NCBI GenBank assembly: GCA_903930665.1
Contig: CAIYZI010000516.1
Span: forward strand, 1 to 9,163
DNA: 9,163 nucleotides
Origin: an uncultured beta proteobacterium
GTDB taxonomy: Bacteria; Pseudomonadota; Gammaproteobacteria; Burkholderiales; Burkholderiaceae
Direction of reading: 5' to 3'
Under the pieces are notes generated by a model that made no database searches, was not told the DNA's origin, and saw nothing but the letters and a program-made list of their open reading frames with translations. The translations under genes were made by a program, and so were the position numbers. Shown here piece after piece: positions 1 through 6,124 of this stretch (position 1 is its first letter; every line of letters begins with the position of its first letter).

Positions 1-5
1 AGCAG

Positions 6-25
6 GGGGTTAAATTGATAACCCC
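6..25. repeat. Perfect inverted repeat (hairpin) upstream of the first gene
   Basis: GGGGTTA (6-12) and TAACCCC (19-25) are exact reverse complements separated by a 6-base loop. It lies about 27 bases before the first start codon and overlaps the -35 element of the possible promoter at 15-43. It could be an operator, the terminator or leader hairpin of a gene beyond the left edge, or chance. There is no run of T after it on the plus strand, which argues against a simple terminator for a plus-strand transcript. Confidence 0.5.
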
Positions 26-43
26 ATTGCCGGCATTGAATAT
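15..43 (+). promoter_or_regulatory. Possible sigma-70 promoter for the acyltransferase-dapF run
   Basis: TTGATA (15-20, five of six matches to the -35 consensus), a 17-base spacer and GAATAT (38-43, three of six matches to the -10 consensus). Transcription would begin near base 50, so the GTG at 52 would be almost leaderless and the ATG at 73 would have a short leader. The -10 match is weak, and the call rests on spacing and position before a plus-strand gene run. Confidence 0.3.
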
Positions 44-51
44 CATTAGGG

Positions 52-909
52 GTGCGCAAATTTTTACTCAAAATGACCCTTAACGCGATAGCTGCGCTTC
101 CTCTTGCGCTGGTACAAGCATTTGGCGCTTTTTTAGGAATTCTGGCTTTTGTTGGATCAAAGCAATATCGCTCTTTATTTCGCCCTCAATACCAAGCCGT
201 TGTCGCAAGTCATCACCTTCCTTTCCGCCTCTGGTCTGCAATTAGGGCATCTGGAATGCTGTTTTCAGATAGTTTATGGATTTGGCGTAACCCTCAAAAA
301 GCACTTCAATTGGTTGAAGTGCGGGATTGGGCTCTTGTAGAGGGGGCGATAAAAGAAGGTCATGGCCTAGTCATGCTCACCCCTCACTTGGGTGGATTTG
401 AAATCATTCCCCGTGTACTGGCTCAACACTTCCCCGCAACCATCCTCTACCGCCCCTCACGTCAAGAATGGCTTAATGAAGTTGTGGAAGAGGGTCGCGC
501 CTATCCAAATATGCATTTCGTACCCACTAACCTCCATGGCGTTCGCCAGATGACGCGTGCTCTTACTCGCGGTGAAGCGATTGGGATCCTCCCCGATCAA
601 GTCCCTAGTGGTGGAGAAGGGGTTTGGGTGCCTTTCTTTGGTCGCCCCGCCTACACAACACCTTTGCCCGCTCGCCTTGCGAACCGAAACAACACGCCAG
701 TAGTCATGTTCACCGCCAAACGCAAGGGCATTGGCAAGGGCTGGCTTATGCAGGCAACCCGCTTGGCTCCGCTTTCTGAAGATGCCACTCTTGCTGCATC
801 CGAATTGAATATCGCTATTGAAAATGCCATTCTCAAAGCGCCTGAACAATTTATCTGGGCCTATAACCGCTATAAACATCCTAGCGGCGCAGAATTGCCA
901 CCAAGTTAG
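52..909 (+). CDS. LpxL/HtrB-family lipid A biosynthesis acyltransferase (first of two tandem copies)
   Basis: This 285-residue protein belongs to the lysophospholipid/lipid A late acyltransferase family, inner-membrane enzymes that move a fatty acyl chain from acyl carrier protein to the lipid A precursor. A hydrophobic N-terminal segment (about residues 8-34) should anchor it to the membrane. The catalytic HX4E motif is His112-Leu-Gly-Gly-Phe-Glu117. It is followed by the family blocks ILYRPSRQ (131-138), ILPDQVP (179-185) and VPFFG (193-197), with a C-terminal YNRYKHP (271-277) in the place of the usual W-x-H-x-R-F-K. The length is near the family norm of roughly 290-310. The start at 52 is GTG. 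An in-frame ATG at 73 (residue 8) is the alternative, and neither has a well-spaced ribosome site. The second copy follows 28 bases later. The acyl chain used and the acylated position cannot be read from sequence, so no symbol is assigned. Confidence 0.88.
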   Translation: MRKFLLKMTLNAIAALPLALVQAFGAFLGILAFVGSKQYRSLFRPQYQAVVASHHLPFRLWSAIRASGMLFSDSLWIWRNPQKALQLVEVRDWALVEGAIKEGHGLVMLTPHLGGFEIIPRVLAQHFPATILYRPSRQEWLNEVVEEGRAYPNMHFVPTNLHGVRQMTRALTRGEAIGILPDQVPSGGEGVWVPFFGRPAYTTPLPARLANRNNTPVVMFTAKRKGIGKGWLMQATRLAPLSEDATLAASELNIAIENAILKAPEQFIWAYNRYKHPSGAELPPS

Positions 910-937
910 TCATTAACAAATTTATAATTAATGCAAG

Positions 938-1843
938 ATGACTTGGTTTCATAACTTCTTTAATTTTCTTGCGCTGAACCTTCTGCGCCTTTTCGCATTT
1001 CTTCCTTATGCGCTCACGATTTATATTGGCTATGGCCTAGGCTGGTTAGCTGCACATATCCCCAATGATCGCGCTCAAGTAGTGAAGACCAATTTGCGCC
1101 TTTGCTTTCCACATTTAACTGAAAAAGAAATTGACGCCCTAGCACTTGAACACTGGAAGCTCTTTGGCAGAAGTGTCATGGAAAGAAGTCGCATTTGGCT
1201 GGGTAGCGGCAAGCAAATTACCGATATCGTCACCATTAATTCAGCCATTACCCTAGGGGATCGCAAGCCACGCCTCTTAATCAACCCCCATTTTGTAGGG
1301 CTAGAAGGTGGCTTCATGGCACTGTCCGTGCTGGCAAGCCAACATGATTGGCCGCGGGGCGCAGGACTTTATCAAAACATGAAGAACCCCTTCTTCAATC
1401 AAAAAATGATTGAATGGAGAAATCGATTTGGCGGAAAGTCAATTGAACGACAAAGTCGCCTAAGGGATCTTATTCGGGAGATTCAAACCGGCAACTTTAT
1501 CTTCATTGCACCCGATATTGATCTGGGACCACGTGACTCCGTCTTTGTTCCCTTTTTTGGCATTCAAACCAATACGATTACCTCAGTTTCTCGTTTAGCC
1601 AGATTAAGCGGGGCTGAAGTCTGCTTGATGACTACAACCCTTAACAAGGATCGTAAAGGCTATACATGCAATATTAGCGAGCCACTCCCTAACTTTCCAA
1701 GCGACGATGTGCGAAAAGACACCGCTCGTCTTAATCAATATATTGAAGAGATGGTTCGCGACAGACCAGCGGAGTACTATTGGGTGCATAAGCGCTTTAA
1801 ACATAGGCCACCTGGTGAGCCAAGTCTTTATCAAAATCACTAA
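938..1843 (+). CDS. LpxL/HtrB-family lipid A biosynthesis acyltransferase (second of two tandem copies)
   Basis: This 301-residue paralogue of the preceding gene is closer to the canonical LpxL pattern. It has a hydrophobic N-terminal anchor (about 7-38), then NLRLCFP (52-58), a block typical of LpxL/LpxM proteins. The HX4E motif is His118-Phe-Val-Gly-Leu-Glu123, followed by APDIDLGPRD (191-200), VFVPFFG (202-208) and a C-terminal WVHKRFK (282-288). The likely role is secondary acylation of the Kdo-lipid A precursor at the inner face of the inner membrane. Two adjacent copies fit the two late acylations of hexa-acylated lipid A, but which copy acts first is not visible. The ATG at 938 has only a weak GCAAG-like sequence before it. 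An ATG at 931 is out of frame and soon meets a stop. dapF begins 47 bases downstream on the same strand. I recall the order acyltransferase-acyltransferase-dapF from other Burkholderiales, often next to metK, which is not in this window. Confidence 0.92.
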   Translation: MTWFHNFFNFLALNLLRLFAFLPYALTIYIGYGLGWLAAHIPNDRAQVVKTNLRLCFPHLTEKEIDALALEHWKLFGRSVMERSRIWLGSGKQITDIVTINSAITLGDRKPRLLINPHFVGLEGGFMALSVLASQHDWPRGAGLYQNMKNPFFNQKMIEWRNRFGGKSIERQSRLRDLIREIQTGNFIFIAPDIDLGPRDSVFVPFFGIQTNTITSVSRLARLSGAEVCLMTTTLNKDRKGYTCNISEPLPNFPSDDVRKDTARLNQYIEEMVRDRPAEYYWVHKRFKHRPPGEPSLYQNH

Positions 1844-1890
1844 ATTCAAAATTATTCGTCACCGCCACTAGCATTTATCGGACCAGCACA

Positions 1891-2790
1891 TTGAACACAC
1901 CTGCACGCAAACTTCGTTTCACCAAAATGCATGGTGCTGGCAATGATTTCATTGTGCTCAATGGCATAGATCAAGATCTGAGCGAAATTACTCGCGAACA
2001 ATGGAAGCACTTAGCGCACCGTCAATTTGGCATTGGCGCGGACCAAATTTTGTTAGTAGAAAAAGCTACACGCCCTGATGCAGATTTTCGTTATCGCATT
2101 TTTAATGCAGATGGTGGGGAGGTTGAGCAATGTGGCAATGGTTCTCGTTGTTTTGTGCGCTTTGTTTTAGACCAGGGCCTCTCCAATAAAAATCCCTTGC
2201 GTGTTGAAGTGGCGCATACAGTGCTGACTCTCAAATCTCATCCCGATGGAAAAATTGAAGTCGATATGGGCGCCCCGATTTTTGAACATAGCCTTATCCC
2301 CTTCAAAGCCGATGGGCTATCTAGTAAACAAGAGTTTCATGAAATGCTGTATGCATTACCAATAAATCACCCCGCGACCCATGACGACTGGATTGGCGTC
2401 CTCTCTATGGGCAATCCGCATGCCGTCCAAGTAGTAGGGGATATCGATAGTGCACCGGTCTTAGAAGAGGGCCCGTCAATAGAAAGTCACCCCGCCTTCC
2501 CCAAACGCGTTAATGCGGGTTATATGCAAATACTTAATCGCAATGAAATTGAGCTGCGGGTATTTGAGCGTGGCGCAGGTGAAACTTTAGCTTGCGGTAC
2601 GGGCGCTTGTGCTGCAGTGGTATCCGGCATTCGTCGTGGCATGCTCGACTCCCCAGTCAAAGTTCACACACGCGGTGGCGATCTAGAGATTGCTTGGGGT
2701 GGAATGGTCGATGGGATTGCCGAGCCAGTCATCATGACAGGCCGAGCAGTCACAGTATTTGAAGGCGAAACCGATTACCCCACAAGTTAA
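1891..2790 (+). CDS. dapF: Diaminopimelate epimerase
   Basis: DapF interconverts LL- and meso-diaminopimelate in the cytoplasm without a cofactor, supplying lysine and the peptidoglycan cross-linking residue. The N-terminal block KMHGAGNDF (12-20) is diagnostic. The two catalytic cysteines are Cys81 in QCGNGSRCF and Cys235 in LACGTGACAA. SMGNPHAV (172-179) and ERGAGET (226-232) are further family blocks. At 299 residues it is longer than the E. coli enzyme (about 274), with extra sequence around residues 135-165. The start appears to be TTG at 1891, because the next in-frame ATG (1927) begins inside the conserved KMHG block and would remove its first strand. Upstream there is only a weak GGA at 1880-1882. 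It is the last gene of the plus-strand run and faces pyrE tail to tail with 12 bases between the stops. Confidence 0.97.
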   Translation: MNTPARKLRFTKMHGAGNDFIVLNGIDQDLSEITREQWKHLAHRQFGIGADQILLVEKATRPDADFRYRIFNADGGEVEQCGNGSRCFVRFVLDQGLSNKNPLRVEVAHTVLTLKSHPDGKIEVDMGAPIFEHSLIPFKADGLSSKQEFHEMLYALPINHPATHDDWIGVLSMGNPHAVQVVGDIDSAPVLEEGPSIESHPAFPKRVNAGYMQILNRNEIELRVFERGAGETLACGTGACAAVVSGIRRGMLDSPVKVHTRGGDLEIAWGGMVDGIAEPVIMTGRAVTVFEGETDYPTS

Positions 2791-2796
2791 TCGGTT
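2769..2796. terminator. Hairpin over the dapF/pyrE junction, possible two-way terminator
   Basis: AACCGATTA (2769-2777) and TAATCGGTT (2788-2796) are perfect reverse complements, giving a 9-bp stem with a 10-base loop. The right arm contains part of the dapF stop codon (2788-2790). Position between two convergent genes is the main support. There is no long T tract on either side, only a short TTT on the minus-strand exit, so an intrinsic terminator would be weak. It could instead act as a 3'-end stabilising hairpin. Confidence 0.5.
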
Positions 2797-2802
2797 GTTA
2801 GC

Positions 2803-3471
2803 TTAAATGCCGTACTTAGCGCGATAAGCTTTAACTGCAGGTAAATAAGTTGTCAGTTGAGGATCGCTAGACGCCGTCAAGAAGGCCATTAAATCCGCTA
2901 AATTTGCAATGGCAATAACTGGCAAACCAAACTCCTGCTCCACCGCTTGCACGGCAGACTTATTACCGATCTCAGTTGCCGTGCCTGACCTTTCCATGCG
3001 ATCCAAGGCAATTAAAACAGCGGCCGGTTCAGCACCCGCCGCACGAATCAGCGACACGGACTCTCTCACTGACGTTCCCGCAGAGATAACATCGTCGATG
3101 ATCACAACCCTACCTTTAACAGGCGCACCCACCAAGGTGCCGCCCTCACCATGATCCTTAGCCTCTTTACGGTTGTAAGCATAAGGCACGTTACGACCCC
3201 CATCAGCCAAGGCAATGGCTGTAGCCGCAGCCAAAGTGATACCTTTATAGGCTGGGCCATAAAGCATATCAAAAGAAATATTCGATTCTTGCAAGGCTTT
3301 AGCGTAATAGCGCCCGAGCGCACTTAAGCGAGCACCATCATTAAATTCACCGGCATTGAAAAAATAAGGAGATAGTCGTCCCGCTTTGGTTTTAAACTCC
3401 CCAAACGACAAAACCTTTGCCTCAAGGGCAAAACGAATAAAGTTAACCTGATTAGTATTTTCTGAGCTCAT
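2803..3471 (-). CDS. pyrE: Orotate phosphoribosyltransferase
   Basis: PyrE joins orotate and PRPP to make orotidine 5'-monophosphate, the fifth step of de novo pyrimidine synthesis, in the cytoplasm. The type I phosphoribosyltransferase PRPP motif is VVIIDDVISAGTS (122-134). SPYFFNAGEF (34-43) is the N-terminal signature, YGPAYKGI (71-78) matches the substrate loop, and RKEAKDHGEGG (101-111) is the flexible catalytic loop. At 222 residues it is close to the E. coli length (213). The ATG at 3471 fits the family, since the conserved FIRFAL block begins at residue 11, as it does near the E. coli N-terminus. It is transcribed alone on this strand, divergent from xth with 8 bases between the two start codons and convergent with dapF. 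Its promoter must therefore lie within the xth coding sequence. Confidence 0.97.
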   Translation of the reverse strand: MSSENTNQVNFIRFALEAKVLSFGEFKTKAGRLSPYFFNAGEFNDGARLSALGRYYAKALQESNISFDMLYGPAYKGITLAAATAIALADGGRNVPYAYNRKEAKDHGEGGTLVGAPVKGRVVIIDDVISAGTSVRESVSLIRAAGAEPAAVLIALDRMERSGTATEIGNKSAVQAVEQEFGLPVIAIANLADLMAFLTASSDPQLTTYLPAVKAYRAKYGI

Positions 3472-3479
3472 AGGCCTAT
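3470..3479. repeat. 10-bp palindrome between the divergent pyrE and xth start codons
   Basis: ATAGGCCTAT is its own reverse complement. It overlaps the first two bases of the pyrE start codon and ends at the base before the xth ATG. Because it is symmetric, it places AGG a few bases before the start codon on both strands (AGGCCT before pyrE, AGGCCTAT before xth), so it may act as a minimal ribosome site in both directions. A protein-binding role is possible but unsupported. Confidence 0.55.
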
Positions 3480-3508
3480 ATGTTACGCATCATTTCCGCC
3501 AACCTCAA
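3480..3508 (-). promoter_or_regulatory. Possible pyrE promoter inside the 5' end of xth
   Basis: On the minus strand, TTGAGG (3508-3503, four of six) is followed by exactly 17 bases and TAACAT (3485-3480, four of six). The -10 element overlaps the xth start codon. Transcription would start near 3473, giving a leaderless or almost leaderless pyrE mRNA. The matches are modest, but a pyrE promoter has to lie in this region because the gap is only 8 bases. I found no comparably good plus-strand promoter for xth. Confidence 0.3.
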
Positions 3509-4262
3509 CGGCATCCGCTCTGCGGTCAAAAAAGGCTTTTTGCCCTGGGTTACAAAACAAAAGCCAGATTTTGTTTGTATGCAAGAGCTCAAAGCGCAAA
3601 GCGATGATCTGGAGGATGCCATTTTGAATCCTGATGGATTGCATGGCTTCTTTCACCATGCCGAGAAAAAAGGATATAGCGGCTGCGGGATCTATACACC
3701 CCATAAGCCCGATGAAGTCTTATATGGATTTGGCAATGAAGAATTTGATGCAGAAGGGCGCTACGTCGAGGCGCGCTTTAAGAAACTCTCTATTTTGTCG
3801 GTTTATATGCCCTCTGGATCAAGTTCACCCGAAAGACAAGAAGCAAAGTACCGCTATCTTGCCGCCTTTTTACCCCACCTCATTGAGCTTAAAAAGTCTG
3901 GTCGAGAAATCATCCTTTGTGGTGATGTCAATATTGCCCACAAAGAGATTGATCTTAAAAATTGGAAGGGTAATGTAAAGAACTCTGGATTTTTACCAGA
4001 AGAACGTGCATGGCTCACCAATCTTTTTGATAAGGTAGGCTATGTAGACGTGTATCGCAAGCTCGAGCCTGAGGCGAGTGAGGCCTGCTATACCTGGTGG
4101 AGTAATAGGGGCCAAGCCTATGCCAAAAATGTTGGCTGGCGTATTGACTATCACCTTGCCACACCAGGCATTGCAGCTAGCGCTTTGACAACCTCCGTCT
4201 ACAAAGAAGAGCGATTTTCAGATCATGCCCCGTTGATTGTGGATTACGACTGGTCTGTTTAA
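3480..4262 (+). CDS. xth: Exodeoxyribonuclease III / AP endonuclease
   Basis: This Mg-dependent exonuclease/endonuclease/phosphatase-fold enzyme cuts at abasic sites and degrades 3' ends in base-excision repair. The 260-residue protein has the full catalytic set in order: Asn8 and Asn10 in ANLNGIR, the metal-binding Glu36 in MQELKAQ, Tyr109 in VYMPSGS, Asp149 and Asn151 in CGDVNIAH, Asp223 in RIDYHL, and Asp248-His249 in SDHAPL. The length matches the ExoIII family (about 255-270). The ATG at 3480 begins almost directly at the first beta strand, as in E. coli XthA, so an internal start is unlikely. It is the only plus-strand gene between two minus-strand genes. Its stop (4260-4262) overlaps the ampG stop on the other strand, so no separate terminator fits between them. 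Confidence 0.96.
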   Translation: MLRIISANLNGIRSAVKKGFLPWVTKQKPDFVCMQELKAQSDDLEDAILNPDGLHGFFHHAEKKGYSGCGIYTPHKPDEVLYGFGNEEFDAEGRYVEARFKKLSILSVYMPSGSSSPERQEAKYRYLAAFLPHLIELKKSGREIILCGDVNIAHKEIDLKNWKGNVKNSGFLPEERAWLTNLFDKVGYVDVYRKLEPEASEACYTWWSNRGQAYAKNVGWRIDYHLATPGIAASALTTSVYKEERFSDHAPLIVDYDWSV

Positions 4263-5524
4263 CCTTCGTATGGTGGGTGCAATTCAGTGGTGTGATTCCA
4301 AGGGGCGATTTTCATTAATAAGAGCATTCCAGGAATAGCTAAGACAAAACACAAAACAAAGAAATTAAACCAGCCCAAGGCTTCAACGATATAACCGGTC
4401 ATTGCATTAATGAAGGTTCTTGGCACAGCCGCAAGGCTTGTGAATAAAGCAAATTGTGTAGCGGTATAGCGCGGGTCAGTTGTTTGAGCAATAAAGGCTG
4501 TAAATGCAGCAGTACCCAACCCCACTGCAAATGCCTCAAAACCTATCACCCATGCCAATACCCAAGGACTCAGACCCACCTTAGCCAGAATCGCAAAACC
4601 CAAGATAGCAAAAGCCTGTAGAACTCCAAAAATCCACAGGCCACGTGCAATCGTCATCTTTTGCAGCCAATAAGCGCCCAACAAGCCACCGCCTAGGCTA
4701 GCCCATAGCCCAGCATTCTTAGCCACCAAGCCAATCTGAGTACGAGTAAATCCCATATCCATATAAAACGGCGTGGCCAACGCTGTCGCCATAGAGTCGC
4801 CAAGCTTATACAAAAAGATGAATGCCAAAATCGTCAGCGCAAATCTCCAGCCACGACGTGTTACAAATTCTTTAAAAGGTTCAATTACCGCATCCCGTAA
4901 TGAGTGTGGTGGTTCACCTCTCAATGATGGCTCTGGAAGAAGAAGCGTTGTAAAAATACCTATCAGCAGAAATGCGCCCGTGATCATAAATACCGTTGAC
5001 CATGGCATAAAGTCCGACAAAATAAGAGACAGGGAGCCAGGAACTAAAGTAGAGAGCTTATAAGCATTGACAAAGACTGCTGTTCCAGAACCCAACTGCG
5101 AATCTGTCAGCCATTCGCGCCGATAGGCATCAATCACAATATCTTGGCTTGCGGAAAAGAAAGCCACTACGGCAGCCAAACTTACAACGGCCCAAATTTC
5201 TGTAACTGGGTTAAAGAAGCCCATAGCCATTACAGCAGTCATCGTAATGACTTGAGTAACGAGCATCCATCCACGTCGCCTTCCCAAAAAAGGAAGAGGG
5301 TAGCGATCTAAAAATGGTGACCAAAGAAACTTCCAGGTGTATGGGAAACCCACTAAGGCAAATAAACCAATTGCCTTTAGGTCCACCCCTTCGGAGCGCA
5401 ACCAAGCAGAGAGGAGGTTATAGAGAAGAAATAGCGGTAGCCCACTGGAAAAACCCAAAAATCCACAGGCAATTAAAGCCTTTGCATTACTCGGGGTTTT
5501 GAGGGGCGCAGTGAAATCGCTCAA
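4259..5524 (-). CDS. ampG: AmpG-family muropeptide permease (major facilitator superfamily)
   Basis: AmpG brings anhydro-muropeptides released during wall growth across the inner membrane for recycling; in some Gram-negatives the flux also controls beta-lactamase induction. The 421-residue protein is mostly membrane segments, probably 12, where E. coli AmpG has about 490 residues and 14. Family blocks are GFSSGLPL (24-31), KFLWSPFLDRY (65-75), GRRRGW (81-86), FFSASQDIVIDA (122-133) and a late LFTSLAAVPRT (360-370). The start appears to be TTG at 5524: there is no in-frame ATG before residue 87, by which point the first membrane segments would be lost, and the preceding in-frame codon series ends at the metW stop. 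No clear ribosome site precedes it, so translation may depend on metW 12 bases upstream. It is the last gene of the minus-strand run. Confidence 0.94.
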   Translation of the reverse strand: MSDFTAPLKTPSNAKALIACGFLGFSSGLPLFLLYNLLSAWLRSEGVDLKAIGLFALVGFPYTWKFLWSPFLDRYPLPFLGRRRGWMLVTQVITMTAVMAMGFFNPVTEIWAVVSLAAVVAFFSASQDIVIDAYRREWLTDSQLGSGTAVFVNAYKLSTLVPGSLSLILSDFMPWSTVFMITGAFLLIGIFTTLLLPEPSLRGEPPHSLRDAVIEPFKEFVTRRGWRFALTILAFIFLYKLGDSMATALATPFYMDMGFTRTQIGLVAKNAGLWASLGGGLLGAYWLQKMTIARGLWIFGVLQAFAILGFAILAKVGLSPWVLAWVIGFEAFAVGLGTAAFTAFIAQTTDPRYTATQFALFTSLAAVPRTFINAMTGYIVEALGWFNFFVLCFVLAIPGMLLLMKIAPWNHTTELHPPYEG

Positions 5525-5536
5525 AGATATTGATGA

Positions 5537-6124
5537 TTAAAACTCAGCGCGACGAATACGAAATAAACCAAGACTGCCAAAAAAATTGGGCAGCAGAGTT
5601 ACCTCGCGACCTTCATGCAAAATGCACTGGTCAATAATTTTCAACCCTAAACTAGAGGCCAATTTCTCAAAATCAGCAACAGTTAAGACGCGCACATTTG
5701 GCGTGTTGTACCACTGGTAAGGAAGGCTTTTAGAAACCGGCATATGCCCCAAACCAACTGATAAACGATGCGACCAATGCCCAAAGTTCGGAAAAGAAAT
5801 CACTGACTCTTTTCCTACACGCACTACTTCACGAAGAATTTTTTCTGTTTGATGAATTGTTTGTAATGTTTGAGACAGGACCACCGTATCAAAACTGTCA
5901 TTTTCAAAAAGCGCCAAACCCCCTTCGAGATTTTGCTGAATGACATTCAAACCTTTTTGCACGCAAGATAGTACACGCGCATCATCTATCTCCACCCCAT
6001 AAGCATGGACTGGTTTTTGTTTTTGCAAATAATCCAAGAAACTGCCATCGCCACACCCAAGATCAAGCACTTGAGAATTTGGAGAAATCCATTTAGCGAT
6101 AGCGGCAAAGTCAGCGCGCACCAT
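5537..6124 (-). CDS. metW: Methionine biosynthesis protein MetW (SAM-dependent methyltransferase fold)
   Basis: This 195-residue class I methyltransferase-like protein has the SAM-binding motif LDLGCGDGSFL (20-30), an acidic residue after the second strand (Glu46 in GVEIDD), and the MetW-typical blocks QTLQTI (85-90) and SFPNFGHW (110-117). The C-terminal part around YNTPNVRVLT (139-148) also matches MetW. As I recall from Pseudomonas, MetW is needed for full activity of MetX; whether it methylates anything is not settled. Its ATG follows the metX stop codon with no intervening base (TAAATG), and a strong AAAGGAG lies 10 bases upstream inside metX. Placement right after metX is the best support for a role in methionine synthesis. 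Confidence 0.95.
   Translation of the reverse strand: MVRADFAAIAKWISPNSQVLDLGCGDGSFLDYLQKQKPVHAYGVEIDDARVLSCVQKGLNVIQQNLEGGLALFENDSFDTVVLSQTLQTIHQTEKILREVVRVGKESVISFPNFGHWSHRLSVGLGHMPVSKSLPYQWYNTPNVRVLTVADFEKLASSLGLKIIDQCILHEGREVTLLPNFFGSLGLFRIRRAEF

Noticed and set aside
457..879. A 140-codon open frame on the minus strand inside the first acyltransferase
   Set aside because: It lies wholly within a gene with strong family motifs on the other strand, its translation shows no recognisable domain, and it has no promoter or ribosome site. It is a by-product of codon use.
923..928. Exact TATAAT between the two acyltransferase genes
   Set aside because: The best upstream -35-like sequence (TTGCCA at 895-900) is 22 bases away, too far for a normal promoter, and the AT-rich 28-base gap makes a chance match likely.
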